Below, one piece after another: positions 1-13,300 of a DNA stretch of 64,000 bases. This DNA comes from Dacryopinax spathularia. Its lineage: Eukaryota; Basidiomycota; Dacrymycetes; Dacrymycetales; Dacrymycetaceae. The notes under the pieces were generated by a model. That model was not told where the DNA came from. It saw nothing but the letters and a program-made list of their open reading frames with translations, and searched no databases. Position 1 is the stretch's first letter. Each line of letters opens with the position of its first letter. The translations under genes and the position numbers were made by a program. The stretch is from NCBI GenBank assembly GCA_037974965.1, contig JBBPFI010000016.1:186001-250000 (forward strand). Direction: 5' to 3'.

Positions 1-794
1 CGCCCTACCCGGAGCTGAGTATCCCCCAGATCGCTACGGCAGGCGCTATGGCGGGCGCGGCCAATGCCCTCCTCGCTTCACCCGGTACGCAACCCCCTCC
101 GAGTCCTTTGTCGGAAGGCATGAGCTGACGAAATGGGTGGGTGGGTGGTCTAGTGGAGATGTTCAAGGTGCGCATGCAGGCGCAGTACGGGAAGCCGGAG
201 GATAAGCGGCTCAGACATGTCGTGGCGGACATGTGGAATCATTGGGGTATTAGGAGGGGGGTCATGCGCGGGTTCTGGGTTCGTCTCCTTCCCTCTGCTC
301 TGCTGTTGTGTGGCTCCACAGAGCTGATGTCTGCGTGCTGCGTGCGTGCAGGTGACGGTGGCGAGGGAGATCCCGGCTTATGCGGGGTTTTATTCCGGGT
401 ATGAGTTTGTCAAGAGGAGGTTTATGAAGCAGTATGGGCCGGATCTGCCCTTCTGGGCATTATTGACGAGCGGATCCTGCGGAGGGGTGCGTCCTGCTCG
501 CCGTCCTTTCACCAGTTTGCCAGGCCTCATCCTGACCTTCACACGCAGATCTGTTACTGGCTAGCCTGTTACCCGCTAGACGTGGTCAAGTCCCGCGTCC
601 AGCAGGCCAACGCCCCCCCAAAAGGACTAGACTATATCACCCAAGAGATGCGGACGATCATCAAGGAGTCCGGATATGCCGGCTTATTCAGGGGCTTGTC
701 GCCCAGTTTGATCAGGAGTATCCCCGCTGCTGGGGCGACGTTCGCGGCTTTCGAGGTTAGTCGGGGTTGGCTACTGAAGTATACGGATTGGTAG
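1..794 (+). CDS. Mitochondrial carrier (SLC25) protein, 3' part
   Basis: The gene enters from the left edge, so its start is outside the window. Four exons are visible (1-84, 154-278, 352-486, 549-794), with introns of 63-73 nt and in-phase joints. The product shows two carrier signatures, SPVEMFKVRMQ after the first joint and YPLDVVKSRVQ in the last exon, matching the Px(D/E)xx(K/R)x(R/Q) motif that closes the matrix salt-bridge network of inner-membrane carriers. The segment RGFW..AREIPAYAGFYSGYE and the end (SLIRSIPAAGATFAAFE) also fit the family. The end resembles yeast YMC1/YMC2 and carnitine/acylcarnitine-type carriers more than ADP/ATP carriers. The substrate cannot be fixed without the N-terminal third. 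Confidence 0.88.
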
Positions 795-996
795 GCGCTT
801 GTTGCCGATACGTGTATCTAGAGGGTGGTGTAATGAATACGATAAACAACCGGGCTATGGTGGTTGACGTTACGCCGTGGGGTCCCTATAAGCCACAGAG
901 GTCATCGATCGTGTGCCATGGACCGCCCAAGCCAACCAATCCCTCACACCGCAGTCACTGTCCCTGTCCGTCCGTACTAGTCCCTCCATAGTCAGG

Positions 997-2527
997 ATGG
1001 GCTTCGAAAACTCACTTGCGCCAACACTGCCGCATGAGGACGACGACGCTGAGCAGACGCCTCTCATCGATGTTCACGCACATACCAAGATGCTAAAAGA
1101 ACACTTGTCGAAACATAAGATATACCACACCCAGCCAGCACAGGGGATCTACCTAACTACGAGGATCCTCCTGCTTCCACCGCAGTACGTCTGGTGGCAC
1201 CTGCGCAACCTCCTTCCCGCATGGCGGCCCATCCCTACTTGGCCCCTGCAGCGAGCCGTGGGATGTCGCCTGATCCGGTGGGCATCAAAGACGTTCTTCA
1301 CTGGAAATGCGCTCCCCCGGCCGGACCCGACTCAACCACTCAGTAAGGAGGAGATGAAGCAACTGAAGGAGCATGGAGGGAGGATGGTTTGGATCGAGCC
1401 GGTGCGAATGGAGGATGTGGGCGAGCCGATCAGGGGAATCGCTAAGCGGGCTGGGGTAAGCTCGGCGAGGGTGAGAGCGTTTTGGATGGGTGAAGAGGTT
1501 GAGGAGAAGGGCTTCGGAAATGGTCGCCAGAAGGATGTGGCTGATGGAGCTGCGGTGCAACAGGATGGCATAGGTGCAGCAGGGAAAGGAAAGGTTATGC
1601 TCTTCTTACATGGCGGTTCATACATCGTACGCCACGATAGCTTCTAACCGTTGTCGAGCTTGTGACTGACATATATGCGCGTAGACTGGCAGCGGGCACC
1701 CCTCCCAACTCACCTCCTTCCTCGCCCTCCAAGCACCAACGCATTCCCTCACTCTCCGCACCACTCTCTCCCTCGACTACCGCATCTCCTCCACCGACCC
1801 AAACCCCCGCACGAATCCGTTCCCCGCGGCCCTCCTCGATGCCATCTCCGCATTCCGCTACCTCCTCTCACTCGGGCTCTCTCCATCCCAGATCGTTATT
1901 GCGGGCGACTCGGCAGGCGGAAACCTCGTTCTCGCCTTGGCTCGATACCTGATCGAGGTTGACCATATCCCGGGTCAGCAACTGGGCGGCCTGGTCCTCC
2001 TCAGCCCGTGGAGCGACTTCACAGACTCGCACCATTCGCCCACGTGCTCGCTGATCCGGAACTACAACACGGACTATATCCTGGGCTTAGAAGCAGGCAT
2101 GGGAAGCTACGCGGTCCATGCATACTGCGGCGGGACATCGCCCTGGAGTCCCTGGATCTCGCCTGCCGCCCGGGCGCCGAGGTCTGGGACGGGGGAGTCA
2201 GACCCCGCCAGGTCCGCTGCGCCTGCTGCCGGAGAGTGGGAGGACGCGAGCTTTCGGGATTGGCCAAGGACGATCGTCGTCGCTGGCGAGAGGGAGATGA
2301 TCGTGGACGAGATCAGGACGCTGAGAAAGAAGATGGAGAGGGATGGGGTGCCGCTCGTGTATAGAGAGTGGGACGGTTGTCCGCATGATTTCTTGTCGAT
2401 GTGGTGAGTACTCCGCGCCTAAAACCGACTGAAATAGGAGCTAAACTGGGATAGGTTTATGGAGCCGGAGAGGACAGAGGCGCTCAGGTTTGTCTGTCGG
2501 TGGATAGACGGAGTCGACCAGGAGTAG
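997..2527 (+). CDS. HSL-type alpha/beta hydrolase (esterase/lipase)
   Basis: Three exons (997-1626, 1685-2403, 2455-2527) give 473 residues with consistent phase. The hormone-sensitive-lipase signature is complete: the oxyanion-hole motif HGG near residue 205, the nucleophile elbow GDSAGG near 284, an acidic residue in GEREMIVDE, and the catalytic His in CPHDF just before the last intron. The family hydrolyses short-chain carboxyl esters. No clear signal peptide is seen; a hydrophobic stretch around residues 50-70 (ILLLPPQYVWWHL) could associate with membrane. The ATG at 997 is the best start; the frame is open upstream to 913 but has no earlier convincing ATG. The next gene upstream is on the same strand about 200 bp away, so both probably have their own promoters. 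The substrate is unknown. Confidence 0.88.
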
Positions 2528-5500
2528 AACTCCCGTACCGATGAGGGAAGCAAGTCGTGCTTCAGTGGACCTTGAACGCCGAGCGTACTTTTGAGTCTTG
2601 AGTGGACAATTCCAACGCACCTGTTTATTCATACCCCTAATTTATTCGGCCAGTAACGCTGTTTCCCCTGGTCTTCCCCTGACGGGCTGCGCCGCTTGTC
2701 TCCACGTGAACACGCCGGCTTTCAATGCTGGAGACTTGCGTCAAAGTTCGATGAATGTGAAAGACTAGGATCGGGCAGGATCGGATGCTGTCACAGGCTT
2801 TGGAAGGATGTGGAAGAAGAGTCAAGATGCGCCTTTACGGAACCGGCAAACCCCATCTGAGTTTCTCCGCTCCTGGAGCAGGGGTGGGGTCTGGCCTTGG
2901 CGGGGAAAGGAGGAACTCTTGCGTCGGATGAAGACCTTGGTGGATTCTGAAACTCTGGTCAGAGGATCTCTCCTGGTCGGTCGGGTGACGGACAGCACGC
3001 AAGCCCAGAAGGAAGAAAAACAGAAGCAGGGAGATGCCGATAGACCTAGGGTCGACGGGAGGCTGCTGGCCCTGAAGAACTTGAGCCACCCGAGAGGCGA
3101 CTGTCAGGGGAGAATTACCCGAGTCCAGTGACAGACCAATTGGATAGGCGCAGACCCTTCCCCGTGCCTAAGCGGGACCTTGGCCATGGCCTAACAACCG
3201 ATCTGTACCGGAGCTCGGGAAAGACCACCCTTCTGTTGCCTGAAGACCGTGACCAGATAAGACTCAGATGCTGGAAGTCAAGTCGTTGTGTCGTTGAGAC
3301 TGGATCCTCTAGCATGCTCAGTGTAGCATGATAGAGTGGGCGAGCAGGGGCGCAGACATTCACAGTGGCAAGAGCGATGGTCCTCTTTCACACTCGTCGC
3401 GAACCGACAGGTCTTATACGTGGACAACGGTGACCTGGATTCCGCCGGGCTCGCAGTCTGTTAATTTCTTCTACCTGCTATATCCTCCGTCCTTCGCTCT
3501 CGTCTGACCACCCGAGTAACGCTGACAACTGGCAACGTGCAACCATGCTGCGGAAGAAGAGCGAGGCGTGTGGCAGGCGGTTCACCATACGCATCGCAAC
3601 GGACGATCCATACTGTCGGACTGTTTCGCTCCTTGTTCGGACTCGAGGCAGAATGACAATGCGAGGCCTAAAGAACATTTCCGAACCGGCCGGGCACGGG
3701 GAGAAGAGTATCCTAAACTTGGCTTACCGGCCAGGGTCTGGCAAGAAGCGCTTTGCGTCGGTGGCCGAGCATAAAGGTGCACCCACTCCACCCATGCCCA
3801 CTGATTCGAGCCCGAAGATGACGGCGTCCTCTCTGCTACCTAAGAGGGCGTTGTGGCTACTTCGTTTACTTAAACCCGGACGAAATCGAACCATACCGGT
3901 TGCCCGTATTTCCAACGGAACGCTCTGCAAGTAGCGGAGTATCAATGCAGCATGGAGCCACCAAATGAAGTTGACGGGGCCATGCGATGAAACGCCCATT
4001 CAGCCCGAGCATGGAATATCGTTCCTGGCTTTTCCCAAGGTATCATGTGTCGACGGATCCCACTATGGAACCATCCGGTTCTACTCGGTCAGTACGTGGA
4101 CCCACCATTGTGACCGAACCGGTGGCCTACGTTGGGGAGCGTCTGTACTTGCATGTCCCCGAACACCGGACCCCGCGATACCACCAGTCCCGTTGCTAGA
4201 CTACAATATTCCCGGCTGCTACTGGGGTCACTGTGACGTATTCAAGAATGGAATGGCACATTAACACCATTTCTTGAAGTGATGGGCTTAGCGTCCACCG
4301 GTAATAATGATCTTATCTATCGAAGCCGGGAGGACTCCCTGCTGTCCTATCAGATGCGGGCCAGGCACACGTTTGGACCCATGAACGGCACGGATCCTTG
4401 ATTCTAAGAGAACTCGCGATATTTTACCCCAAAGTTCCATGTGATGATATGATTATGTACGGCTTTTGGCATGCCGACGGTAGGCATGGGCTACATGATG
4501 CTCACATGGCAGGGTCGATCCATCGGGAAATCTGTACGATCTCAAGCAGTACGGGAAAACCAGTCAATACTGGCGTCTTTTGCGTTTAACCACGTCCATG
4601 CGACTGGCTAAGTCTTTCACAAGTCGAATAATGAGCTTCGTGTGGCGTTTTTCTTGCTGGCACGTCTGATGTGATGTCAGTGGTTGTTGAGATTCACGGC
4701 GTGGAATGAAATCCCATCAGCTGCAAGCCGTTGGTGTCATGGGTGATCAGCGACTGCTACAGGCCATACCATTCCTCATCCTCCGACATTTTGGCGCATA
4801 GCTTCTTTGAAGAGAGTTTGCTAGTTCAGAACAGCAAACCCACAGGGACATCCTCGGAGAGTGGGGAAACTTCGGTAGGACAGGTCGGCATGAGTGGGTT
4901 GCCATTTTCCAGTGGAAGGAATCTGTAAGACGTGCTTCGTCCTCCAATTTGGGTTGGCTCCGCAATCCATACTATCTGGCCGCCGAATCAAAGAGGTATC
5001 TTGCTGGACAGAAGCCGGTATGTGCTCACGTCATGGATGGCAGCCATTTCCCGGTGGGCGCAACCGAAGAAAGGGCAGGGTCTTCCTGAGCAACAGTGAG
5101 CAAGAAACGCACCCGACTTCCCTCGCTGACAATGGAGAGGCACAGCTTGATAGTGTCGGTCCTCCGCGAAGTTCAGTCGGGGGCCGAGAAGAAGAGAGAA
5201 AGAGTCATTTGCCACATGTAAGCATTTCCTGCGCCTGATGGCGTTCCATCCTGAGCCTTATACAGCATTAATTTACTTGCGCAAAGGGCGATCTTGGACT
5301 CTGCAGCAACCCCACAACTGAATGGCGGAAGTGCGGAGCATTCTCACATGGTTTACCCCACTTGTTGTGGGGAGTCGTTGCAGGCATTGGCCAATGGTAA
5401 AGGTTTCATTGCCGTTCGGAATAGAAGCAGTAGGCTTGGCACCCGCACTTCTTTAGGCTCCACTTCGGCTTCCGTTGTCGATCGACTGACGAGAATGTAC

Positions 5501-6031
5501 AGCCCCAAAGCCTGAATATGGCGGCGGTTTGCCGCAGCTCAACTTCATCTCCTGCGGGCGATGTGACCTGACAGTTCGCGTCTGTGCTTATCTTTGACCA
5601 CCAATTGGAAGTTGGGGTAGCACCTTGTAGAAAGAATGTTGTAGCTCCACTCTTAACCTGCTCCTCTGTGGAAGCCCTCCGCATCTTTGGGAAGTCAGTC
5701 ATGACAATCATGCCATGGGCAAACGGAAGTCGGGAGATGCCGTTTGCACAGCGTGCTTATCAGCTCAAGGAACCACCGCATCCTGGTGCTACCAGTCGGC
5801 ATGAACGCCTGCCCGAGCACAGCCAGTTTCCATGTCCCTTAGTCGGGAACCCATGCAGATTCGCCAGCTCGCAATCGGTTCGTTTTCATCACATCATGTA
5901 GAGTTTCTGACCTCTAGTTTTACAACGATCCCTGCATTCCACCCAATAGAAGTATAACAAATACGCCAAAACATATTTCACCCTGCTGATTCCCGATTAC
6001 CAAAGCAGGGGTCTGCTCACTTTGTGCACCT
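2528..6031. other. Stretch with no supported gene
   Basis: About 3.5 kb in which no frame exceeds about 130 codons and none shows a motif, plausible splice chain or family I recognise. It is not visibly related to the repeat family at 9.4, 36.8 and 51.4 kb. It may hold the 3' ends of the flanking genes (both point into it) and old decayed sequence. Confidence 0.5.
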
Positions 6032-7701
6032 TCATTTCTTGCTGAGGTCGTTAAGATGAGTGGCGCTCGCGTCGTCCTCTCCAACATTGGCACGTGCGGG
6101 CCTGAAGCTCGCCCGCTTGTTGCGGGTCCAGAGCGCCCAAAGGCCCGCAAGCACACCAGCGACGGCGAGAGCGACAACAGCACCGATGACACCGGCGACT
6201 GGCGGGCTGACCATGTGCGAGCCGCTGCCGGAAGACGAGGTCGTCCCGCTGGCCGCGGCCGCACGCTCGGCCTGCGCTTGCAGCGCGATATCGCATCCGT
6301 TCGCCGAGGTCTGGTTGCAGACATTGCACCACTGCGTCAGGTTGTTGATCGCGTACGGGGCGAGGTTGCTGATGAAGGTCGACAGAGGCATATCCGCGCC
6401 AGCAGCATTGCCGAACATGCTCAGCGGAAGGATATCGCTCCCGTCTGCAGCGGTCGCCGAGCCATTCCGGAAATTGGCGCGGATCACGAAGCCGGACGAG
6501 GTGTTGCGCACTTCGTAGGTGAGGATAGAGGCGTAGTCGACGATGTTGTCATTCGGCACTTGGGTCATGTTGAACAGCGAGAGGAAAGGCTTGTACGACA
6601 CGCCGAGGTATTGCAGCCGGACGGGCGATGAGACGTTTTGGAATTCGTTGAGAGCCGTCAGCATGGGCTGCGAGAGGAGGTTGAACTATCAGCGATCGCT
6701 CGAGTTGTGTGGATATCAGGTGAACGCACCGACAAGATGGCCTGGCCGGCGATGTTGCCAACACCGCCTGGAGTCGAGTCGCTGAAGACTCCGTATTCGT
6801 GATAGTTCGTCAGAGCGCGAACATGCTCCATCATATCGTCCGTGACCTGCGAGTGGAATGTGGCATTATGGATGTTCTGGACGTTCATGAAGTCGAAGAT
6901 GTTGTACATCTGCCGGATATATATCAGTAACTAGGACTGATAAGGCAAGCAGGGAAAGGGCATACATTCGCCAGCGAGATCGTCCTGTTCGGTCCCAGGA
7001 TCGGCGCAAGGCTCTGCAAGAAGGGCATGTTCTCGCTTTGGACTTGCAGGAAGCCCGGAGAGTTGTAGAACGCCGTGTTGTGCGCCGCGAATGTGGGGCA
7101 AGACGTGAAGCCCTCGAGAGTGTAGTCCTCATACACCTCCACACTCTGCACAGGCACGTAGACGTAACCACCGAGGGGGGAGGTGACCGTCGTGCCGTTG
7201 GCCAGGGTTATGCTCTGCGCTGTCGTGTTGACCGGGAACAAACCCTGCATATATCTCATGAGCGAGGTCCGATGACCGGAGTAGGGTCACAACGTACCTG
7301 CATGAACGCATATGCACTGTCCACAATCACACCTCCCTCACCACCTGCATCCGCTCGGACATCAATCTGGTTGATGTTGGGAACTTGAGCAGCCAGGTTG
7401 GGCATGTAGTCTGCCCCGCCTGGAGTGAGATAGCGTGCTCGAACGCCGGCGCCGGATTGGTACTCCTGCAGCTCGCCCAAGGGGGTGATAACGGTGTTGG
7501 ACGCGGTGTAGCCTGCTCCGATGTCAGAGGAGATCTTTCAGAAGGAGAGGAGAAAACGTACTGGTGGGGTCCTGGTAGAAACCCTGCCGGTCACCGTGCC
7601 GGGTTATCATAACTGCTCAGTGTGAGCAGCAGGCCTTGAGGGACAGCAGACTGTGCGTGAAACAGCATATACGCACTCAGACCGATAGGACCGTTAGACA
7701 T
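6032..7701 (-). CDS. Histidine-phosphatase-fold (branch 2) membrane protein
   Basis: Six exons read on the minus strand (7701-7677, 7612-7562, 7512-7298, 7244-6966, 6909-6730, 6667-6032) give 461 residues with every joint in phase. The RHG motif (ITRHGDRQ, residues 11-18) and the following DPTSYTASNTVITPLGE match basidiomycete acid-phosphatase/phosphoglycerate-mutase-like proteins. Near the C-terminus a hydrophobic span (VAGVIGAVVALAVAGVL) is followed by WTRNKR and a polar tail, so the protein is probably membrane anchored. Several N-x-S/T sites precede the span, which would suit a luminal or extracellular body, yet no N-terminal signal peptide is visible. Where phytases have SHD near the end, this protein appears to have SYK. 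The first exon is only 25 nt, so an upstream exon cannot be excluded. Confidence 0.82.
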
Positions 7702-9413
7702 TGTGACTGATTGTGAGAAGATAGCGGCTGGCTGAGCTGGGCGAGGGCACGTCAAGGACGTCGAGGTGGTGGGGAGGCGCAAGCAGCGAGCTGGCTGGCG
7801 GACCAGGCGGGGGTCGATGATTGGTGTCTTTAAGTATTAACTAGGGTGTTCCACCTCGATCGGTTATCTTTCCCTTCTCCACTTCCGTGCGCCTCTCCTG
7901 TGCCTGTCATTCCACTCGTACATGCGGGCGCCTACTTCTATTCACGCATCTTCGTTTATCGTCGGCTTCATGTCGCTCAATGTGGGGCTGTAAGTGGGTT
8001 ACGTTGAGCGGATTCGGGCGCGGAAGGAGCCTGACCATAAGGGTAGGCGGGGTTCGGCCGCTATGCGGCGCCCAGTCAGGGCCACGCTGAAAATTATCCT
8101 GTAATCCTTCCAACCACATTGCGCACCTCCAGCACATCACTGCTAGCTTGCTACAACTCTACAAACGATATCTGCACTTTCTGCTGGCCTCGTGCATGAA
8201 CACATCCAAACTAATACCTCGCCGGGCGCTACGCGGGTATTGGGTCCTGGAGGGGAAGAGCACCGGCAGCTTTCTTAGTCATTAGACTGAAACTCTCTGT
8301 CCGGCCTGCCCTCAACCTCCACTCCAATTGGTGGCCTCGAAGCTCCTTGGATTACGTTGGCATACTGGTCATCATCCCAATCGCGTGGTACGAGGCATAC
8401 AGCAGTCCGGCCTAATTAATCAGCAGTGGACCCCTGCGTATCGGATACCTTTCCCGAAACCCGACTGGCTACCTCGAGCAGCAAGTGATGACTCCCACTG
8501 TTGACTGCTGCTGCGACGTTTATGTTGGCTTGCGCTAGGAAGAGTGTGGCAGAACTCCAGAGCTATCCTTGCACCGTACGGGACGTCCTTTGCCCACCCC
8601 CATAGTGGCACACTTTCAACATCTGCCCTTACCCGTCTCTCTGCTGGCTTCTCAGCTGCACACATCGTCGTGTCCTTGTCGATGGCCAGCTTGCTCTATT
8701 CGTTGTCGAAATGGCGGCGCACGATCCGTCTATGACTCCACTCAATCACCGGCAAGACTTGTCGCGAGAACTCTGGCGCGACTACTCCTGCTCACGATCT
8801 TCGCAATTGCCCATTTTGCCTCCCCGAACATCGTGCTCAGAGGCGCTGCGCATCCATGAACTTGAGCAGTCCCTACATGCTGCTTTGCGGAGCTCTGTAG
8901 CATACATCCAGTACGATCCACCGAACGCTCGTACGCTTGACTGCAGCTCGCGTGCTCGTCACTACCAGTACAGCCTCGGACCTGCGGCGAGAGTCACGCC
9001 CACGCCCTCCTCGTGGAGTCAGCATAGGCCTCCGCCTGTATGGTACCGCTGTCCGGGATCATGTGGCCGATCGTGCAGATGTGCACTTTCGTGGACAGGC
9101 TATTTCGATGATTGAGTATTACCAAGTGCCAGGTTGATAATCTTTGCTAGCTGGCAAAGTCTCTCTGGGAAGGATTGACGAGGTGAGGGCGCACTGAGGT
9201 CTTACTTAGTGCGACCGAGATGTGCCCAGAAATACGATTATCGAGCTCATTCCGAACGCCGCTATTAGATAACTACGAGTGAGAACTTCGTAGATCCAAT
9301 GCACAGCAGGCTGTCACTTGGGGAACTACGAGCGACCTTTTCTTCTGAGCGACTTGGGATAGACGCAGGAGCATTCCACGCGAGGTCGAACAGACAAAAG
9401 TTTCCTCCCTATC
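7702..9413. other. Intergenic, no supported gene
   Basis: This 1.7 kb is the upstream side of the phosphatase gene and the left flank of repeat locus 1. Reading frames here are short and without recognisable motifs. No repeat modules are seen before 9414. Confidence 0.5.
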
Positions 9414-9565
9414 ATCGACGGTTACCCAGTGCAGCGGTATTGGAATGGGGAAATGCAGCCCGTCCCCCGGGTGATTGCTGGTACCGTTAGGCGAAGTTGT
9501 GTGTTCGACTCTCGTCGCGGTTAACTTCCGCGAATAAATCGGTTCGCCCGGTTTCACGTTTTGCA
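9414..9565 (+). repeat. Head M1, copy a
   Basis: The most diverged M1 copy at its 5' end. It keeps the GCAGCGGTATTGG and GGGAAATGCAGCCC blocks, the GTTCGA box and the terminal two-hairpin module ending CACGTTTTGCA. Confidence 0.8.
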
Positions 9566-9760
9566 CTCTCCTCGAGCGATGCTGCCCTGGTCAGTCTGCT
9601 TCAAATCACTCATTGCTTAGGAGTTTTGGTACTTCGAGTTATCTCAAGCTTTGAGCCCGGCGTATTTAATAGGCAGGGAAGGAGACCATAAGAGACAAGC
9701 AGTCACTATCGACGGTAGGTGGTTGTGCGTGTGGTCTGCGTTTGACGCTGATCAAGACAG

Positions 9761-9831
9761 CATTCCAGCGGACTGTGGAGACCAGCTCATCTGAGACAGC
9801 GTGAGACAATGCTATGATTCAGTCTGGAACG
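9761..9831. repeat. Palindrome with paired TGAGACA boxes, copy 1
   Basis: CATTCCAG at one end and CTGGAACG at the other bracket two TGAGACA boxes about one helical turn apart. The same arrangement occurs in five other arms. Confidence 0.75.
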
Positions 9832-10068
9832 ATGCCATCGTCGCGTGAGCGATATGGAACACTAGGGAGGAGGAGCGGCAAAAGACATTCTCGGCCCTTG
9901 CGGGGCCGCTAAAAAGTATAAAAGTGTTGTCGACGCGGGGACTCGAACTCGCACCCTCTCCGCGTCGCCCAGCTCTGACCGACCTCCGACTTCTTTCGGC
10001 CGCTGTAGAACGCTGTAAAGCAGCAAATGGGACGAAAATTGGCTCACGAGAAAGAGGGAGAGGGAAAG

Positions 10069-10162
10069 TGCAAAACGTGAAACCTGCCGAACTGGTTTGT
10101 TCGCGGGATAGAACCGCGACGCTGATCAAACTGCCGTCCGCCGTCTTACACCGCATTAGCGA
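10069..10162 (-). repeat. Head M2, copy a, left fragment
   Basis: The terminal two-hairpin module and inner part of an M2 head, interrupted after ATTAGCGA by the KDZ element. The rest of the head resumes at 18903. One stem position of the second hairpin is mismatched here (CAG facing CAG). Confidence 0.8.
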
Positions 10163-10266
10163 CACCTATGCCTCGTGCGGGAGCGGACGTATTCCGTGCA
10201 GGGGGCGCAGCGCGCCCCTTGCACCCGTCCGTGTCCCATCCTTGGGTCTCTCGGATCCAGTCCGAG
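10163..10266 (+). repeat. KDZ left terminal inverted repeat
   Basis: Pairs with 18798-18902. The inner edge forms a hairpin (CTCGGA, TCCAG, TCCGAG). Relative to the right end it has small length differences near GCGCAGCGCGCC and in the GGATCC block. Confidence 0.9.
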
Positions 10267-10360
10267 GCGCGAACCCTTGCTCCAAGAAGCCGGGCAGCTG
10301 CCAAACCGGCTACTTGACCAGGATTATGTGAGAAAGCAATACTCACGTGATCGCGCAAGA

Positions 10361-13300
10361 ATGCGCTACCCTGCTCTCGTGGTCCCTTTCATGTGCGCGA
10401 CTACCATGCCCACCACCGAGCCCCGTACGCTCGGTGGACTTCCTTTATCGAAACACACGCCTAGCTCAACCTCACGAGGAGTACGAATATCTCATGTGGA
10501 CGACATATCGCAGGCTTTCAAGCGCAAACCCAAGACCTTGCAAGAACTCCGAGCTGCTCGAGAAGAGTCCAATCGATATGCATGCGGGTTGCTTGCCGGG
10601 CATGGACAAGTGGGAAGAACACGAACACGACGGAAACGAGAGGTAGTCTCCATGTCCGAGTTGCAGCTTGGACTGCGAGAGCGACGTCTGCAAGGTGTGT
10701 GACTCCAGTACGTCGTCGTCCCCGCTTGACTGGAATGTAGGCTCCTTGCAAGACAATAACGAGCGTGCGTTGCAGTACTTGAACGCGCAATACATGCCGC
10801 AGGATGAGAATCTCGGTGGCATGCAGAACGCTGGACATGAGGGAGCTCAGTACGAGGACGAGGACATGGACTGGCTGTCGGATGACCTAGAGGACGAGGG
10901 CGCGCTTGAGAGTGTCTTGCGCAAGTACAGGTGAGTCGTCCACCTCGAACACTCTGCGTGCCCTGACTTGGTGTCAGGTCTCATGGCAAGACGCATGAAG
11001 TGGGCCAGGGCCAACATGCTGCAAGACTGGCAGCAACGGCAAGGCGCTGGGAGGAAGAGTTGCCGGCACTTGTGGACGCTTACTTGGATTATCGTCACCC
11101 GGTACGAGTAACTCGTGACCTGAACGAGCCGCTCGAATCTGGCGACTCAGCCTACTCGCTACGCGTAGTGGACTGGAAAGGTCTAGTGCCTCTCTCATGC
11201 ATGAGGCCCGAGACTGGCTGATTCTTACCCAGGTATTCATGAGCGCGTTGTCCGCTCTCGCCACGACCGTGAGCCCCTACTCGCCCACCTAGTCCGCAAG
11301 GGTTACCTTCCTTGTAGTCCCAATGAGCCACGCCTCGCCTTGTCACTCGACTTGCTGGAAGTCTTGCACCATGCTCGAGTTCGAGCCTATGTTTCGCACG
11401 AGGCATTCACTCGCATACTCTGCGATCTTCATGGGGTTAGTAATCTAGCCTCCCTTGTGCGATTGCTCATAGACCATGGACCCTAGCGGCCGTACCGCAG
11501 GTATCTTCGTGTGCAAGTATCTGCTTGCTACAATGCCTGGATCTTGATCAAGCTCGCGGTGGAGAAGCGCGTTCAAGCTGCCTTGAGCCACGATCAGCCC
11601 GATTGGAGACTTCGCAATTCGTGTCCAGCGTGCGAGTACCGGGTATGAGTCAATTGAATGACCCCTTCGAGCTTACTGACATTGGCCATGATAGCTCGAG
11701 AACAAGCCAAGCTTACCCCACACAAAGCTAATATCTTGCGACGGGAACAACTCGAGCAAGCGATTCACATCTGCCAGTAAACAAGACCTTCGCGTATTCC
11801 ACTCAGACTACATCCTGGCTCAAGATCAAGTGGACAAGTATGCGGGCGAGGGTCGTCGAACCCACGCTAAGGTAGGTGCATCTTGCTTTTTACACGCAGT
11901 CCGAGCTTACACACGCTCGCAGAAAGGCCAACATCACAAGGGGCACGTACGAGACACCGATCAAGCGTCATCCAAAAGTTCCGCGAACAAGGACTGCACC
12001 GAGAAGTGGGTGACTAGCCACGCGCAGCACGAGCGTACGCATTGGCGAGAAGCTCTGGATGCGTGCGGGAACTTCTTGTACTCCTGCCGGCATGGGATCG
12101 TGCTCCTCTCGGCAGACATGATCAAGTCGGGTGAGCTGTACGTGGCTCTCGTTATCAGTTACACGGACCTGAGGATCTTGCAGGGCGAAGTACTCGCTGT
12201 CTTGTCTAGACAAGCTCATGGACGTGTACGGAGATGGGCTTGCCATCGGATATGATATCGGCTGTGACCATTCAAAGACGGTAGCTCGCAGTAGTCTCGG
12301 GGAAAGAGCGAGCAAGGGCCAGCTACGCTTCTACGTGGGAGCTTTCCACGGTTACGCGCACAATCGTCGTTGCCAACTCTCGCACCATCCTCGTTTCCTC
12401 GGCACGGCTGGTCTCGAGGATTTCGAGACAAACGAATGGATATTCAGCAAGCAAAACTTGACCGTGCCCCTGTTTCGGCATGCATCCGTGTATCATCGAC
12501 ACATGACTCTCCACTTCTTTTGGACGTGTTGGGACGAGGATAGGCGAGCGGGGCTAGGTATACCTGTTTCTCCTCCAGGTTGGCACGGTCACTTACAAGC
12601 TCCCGAGGTGATTGGCTCCTGAAGAACTACAAGCAGGCCTTGGGTATTATTCAAGCCGACGGAACCACCCTAGAACAGGTTAAGCAGGAACTGCGCTTGA
12701 CTGACGAAGACTTCAGGACGTTTCTCGCACAAGAACATGATTACTTCGATAATCTCCAAGCCGAGCCTCTAGAGGACTCGTTGGCCTTCAAGTACCTGGA
12801 CACGCTCAAGTGCCTGCACTCCATGTGGTGAGGTCGAGTCTACGTTTTTGGCTAGGCGACGAGGACTGATGCTCGTACTAGGCAGAAACTCCATGAACTG
12901 CAGTTCGTCCCGTTCCTGGAAACTACTCGGCACGAGTGGCAGAGCATGCCTCAGCCCGCACAATCACGATTGCTCAAACACGACTACCTTGCAGCACTAA
13001 ACGCAGAACAGCACTACGAGGCACTCGCGAACCAATACGAGCTCGCACTGGACACCTCGCGCTGGACTCTCGACTGTGCTGAGTGGCAGAACGCGGAATG
13101 CGATCAGGAGTATAGGGAGTACAATCGAGCGCTCGACCAACTCAAACACTTGGTCGTGCAGCGCTTGTTTGAGATGGAAAAGAGGAACTTGCGGGGAACA
13201 GGTGCGTCACGTGCTTGCCAGACTCGCGGGCTAGTGTCTTATTGTCATGGTACCTAGGATACAAGATGCGCACCGCGATCGCTAAAGCCATCAAACAACG

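Noticed and set aside
9414-9565. Calling the heads M1-M3 functional tRNA genes
   Set aside because: A/B-box-like parts are present, but no full cloverleaf with paired acceptor ends can be drawn; they are kept as repeat heads.
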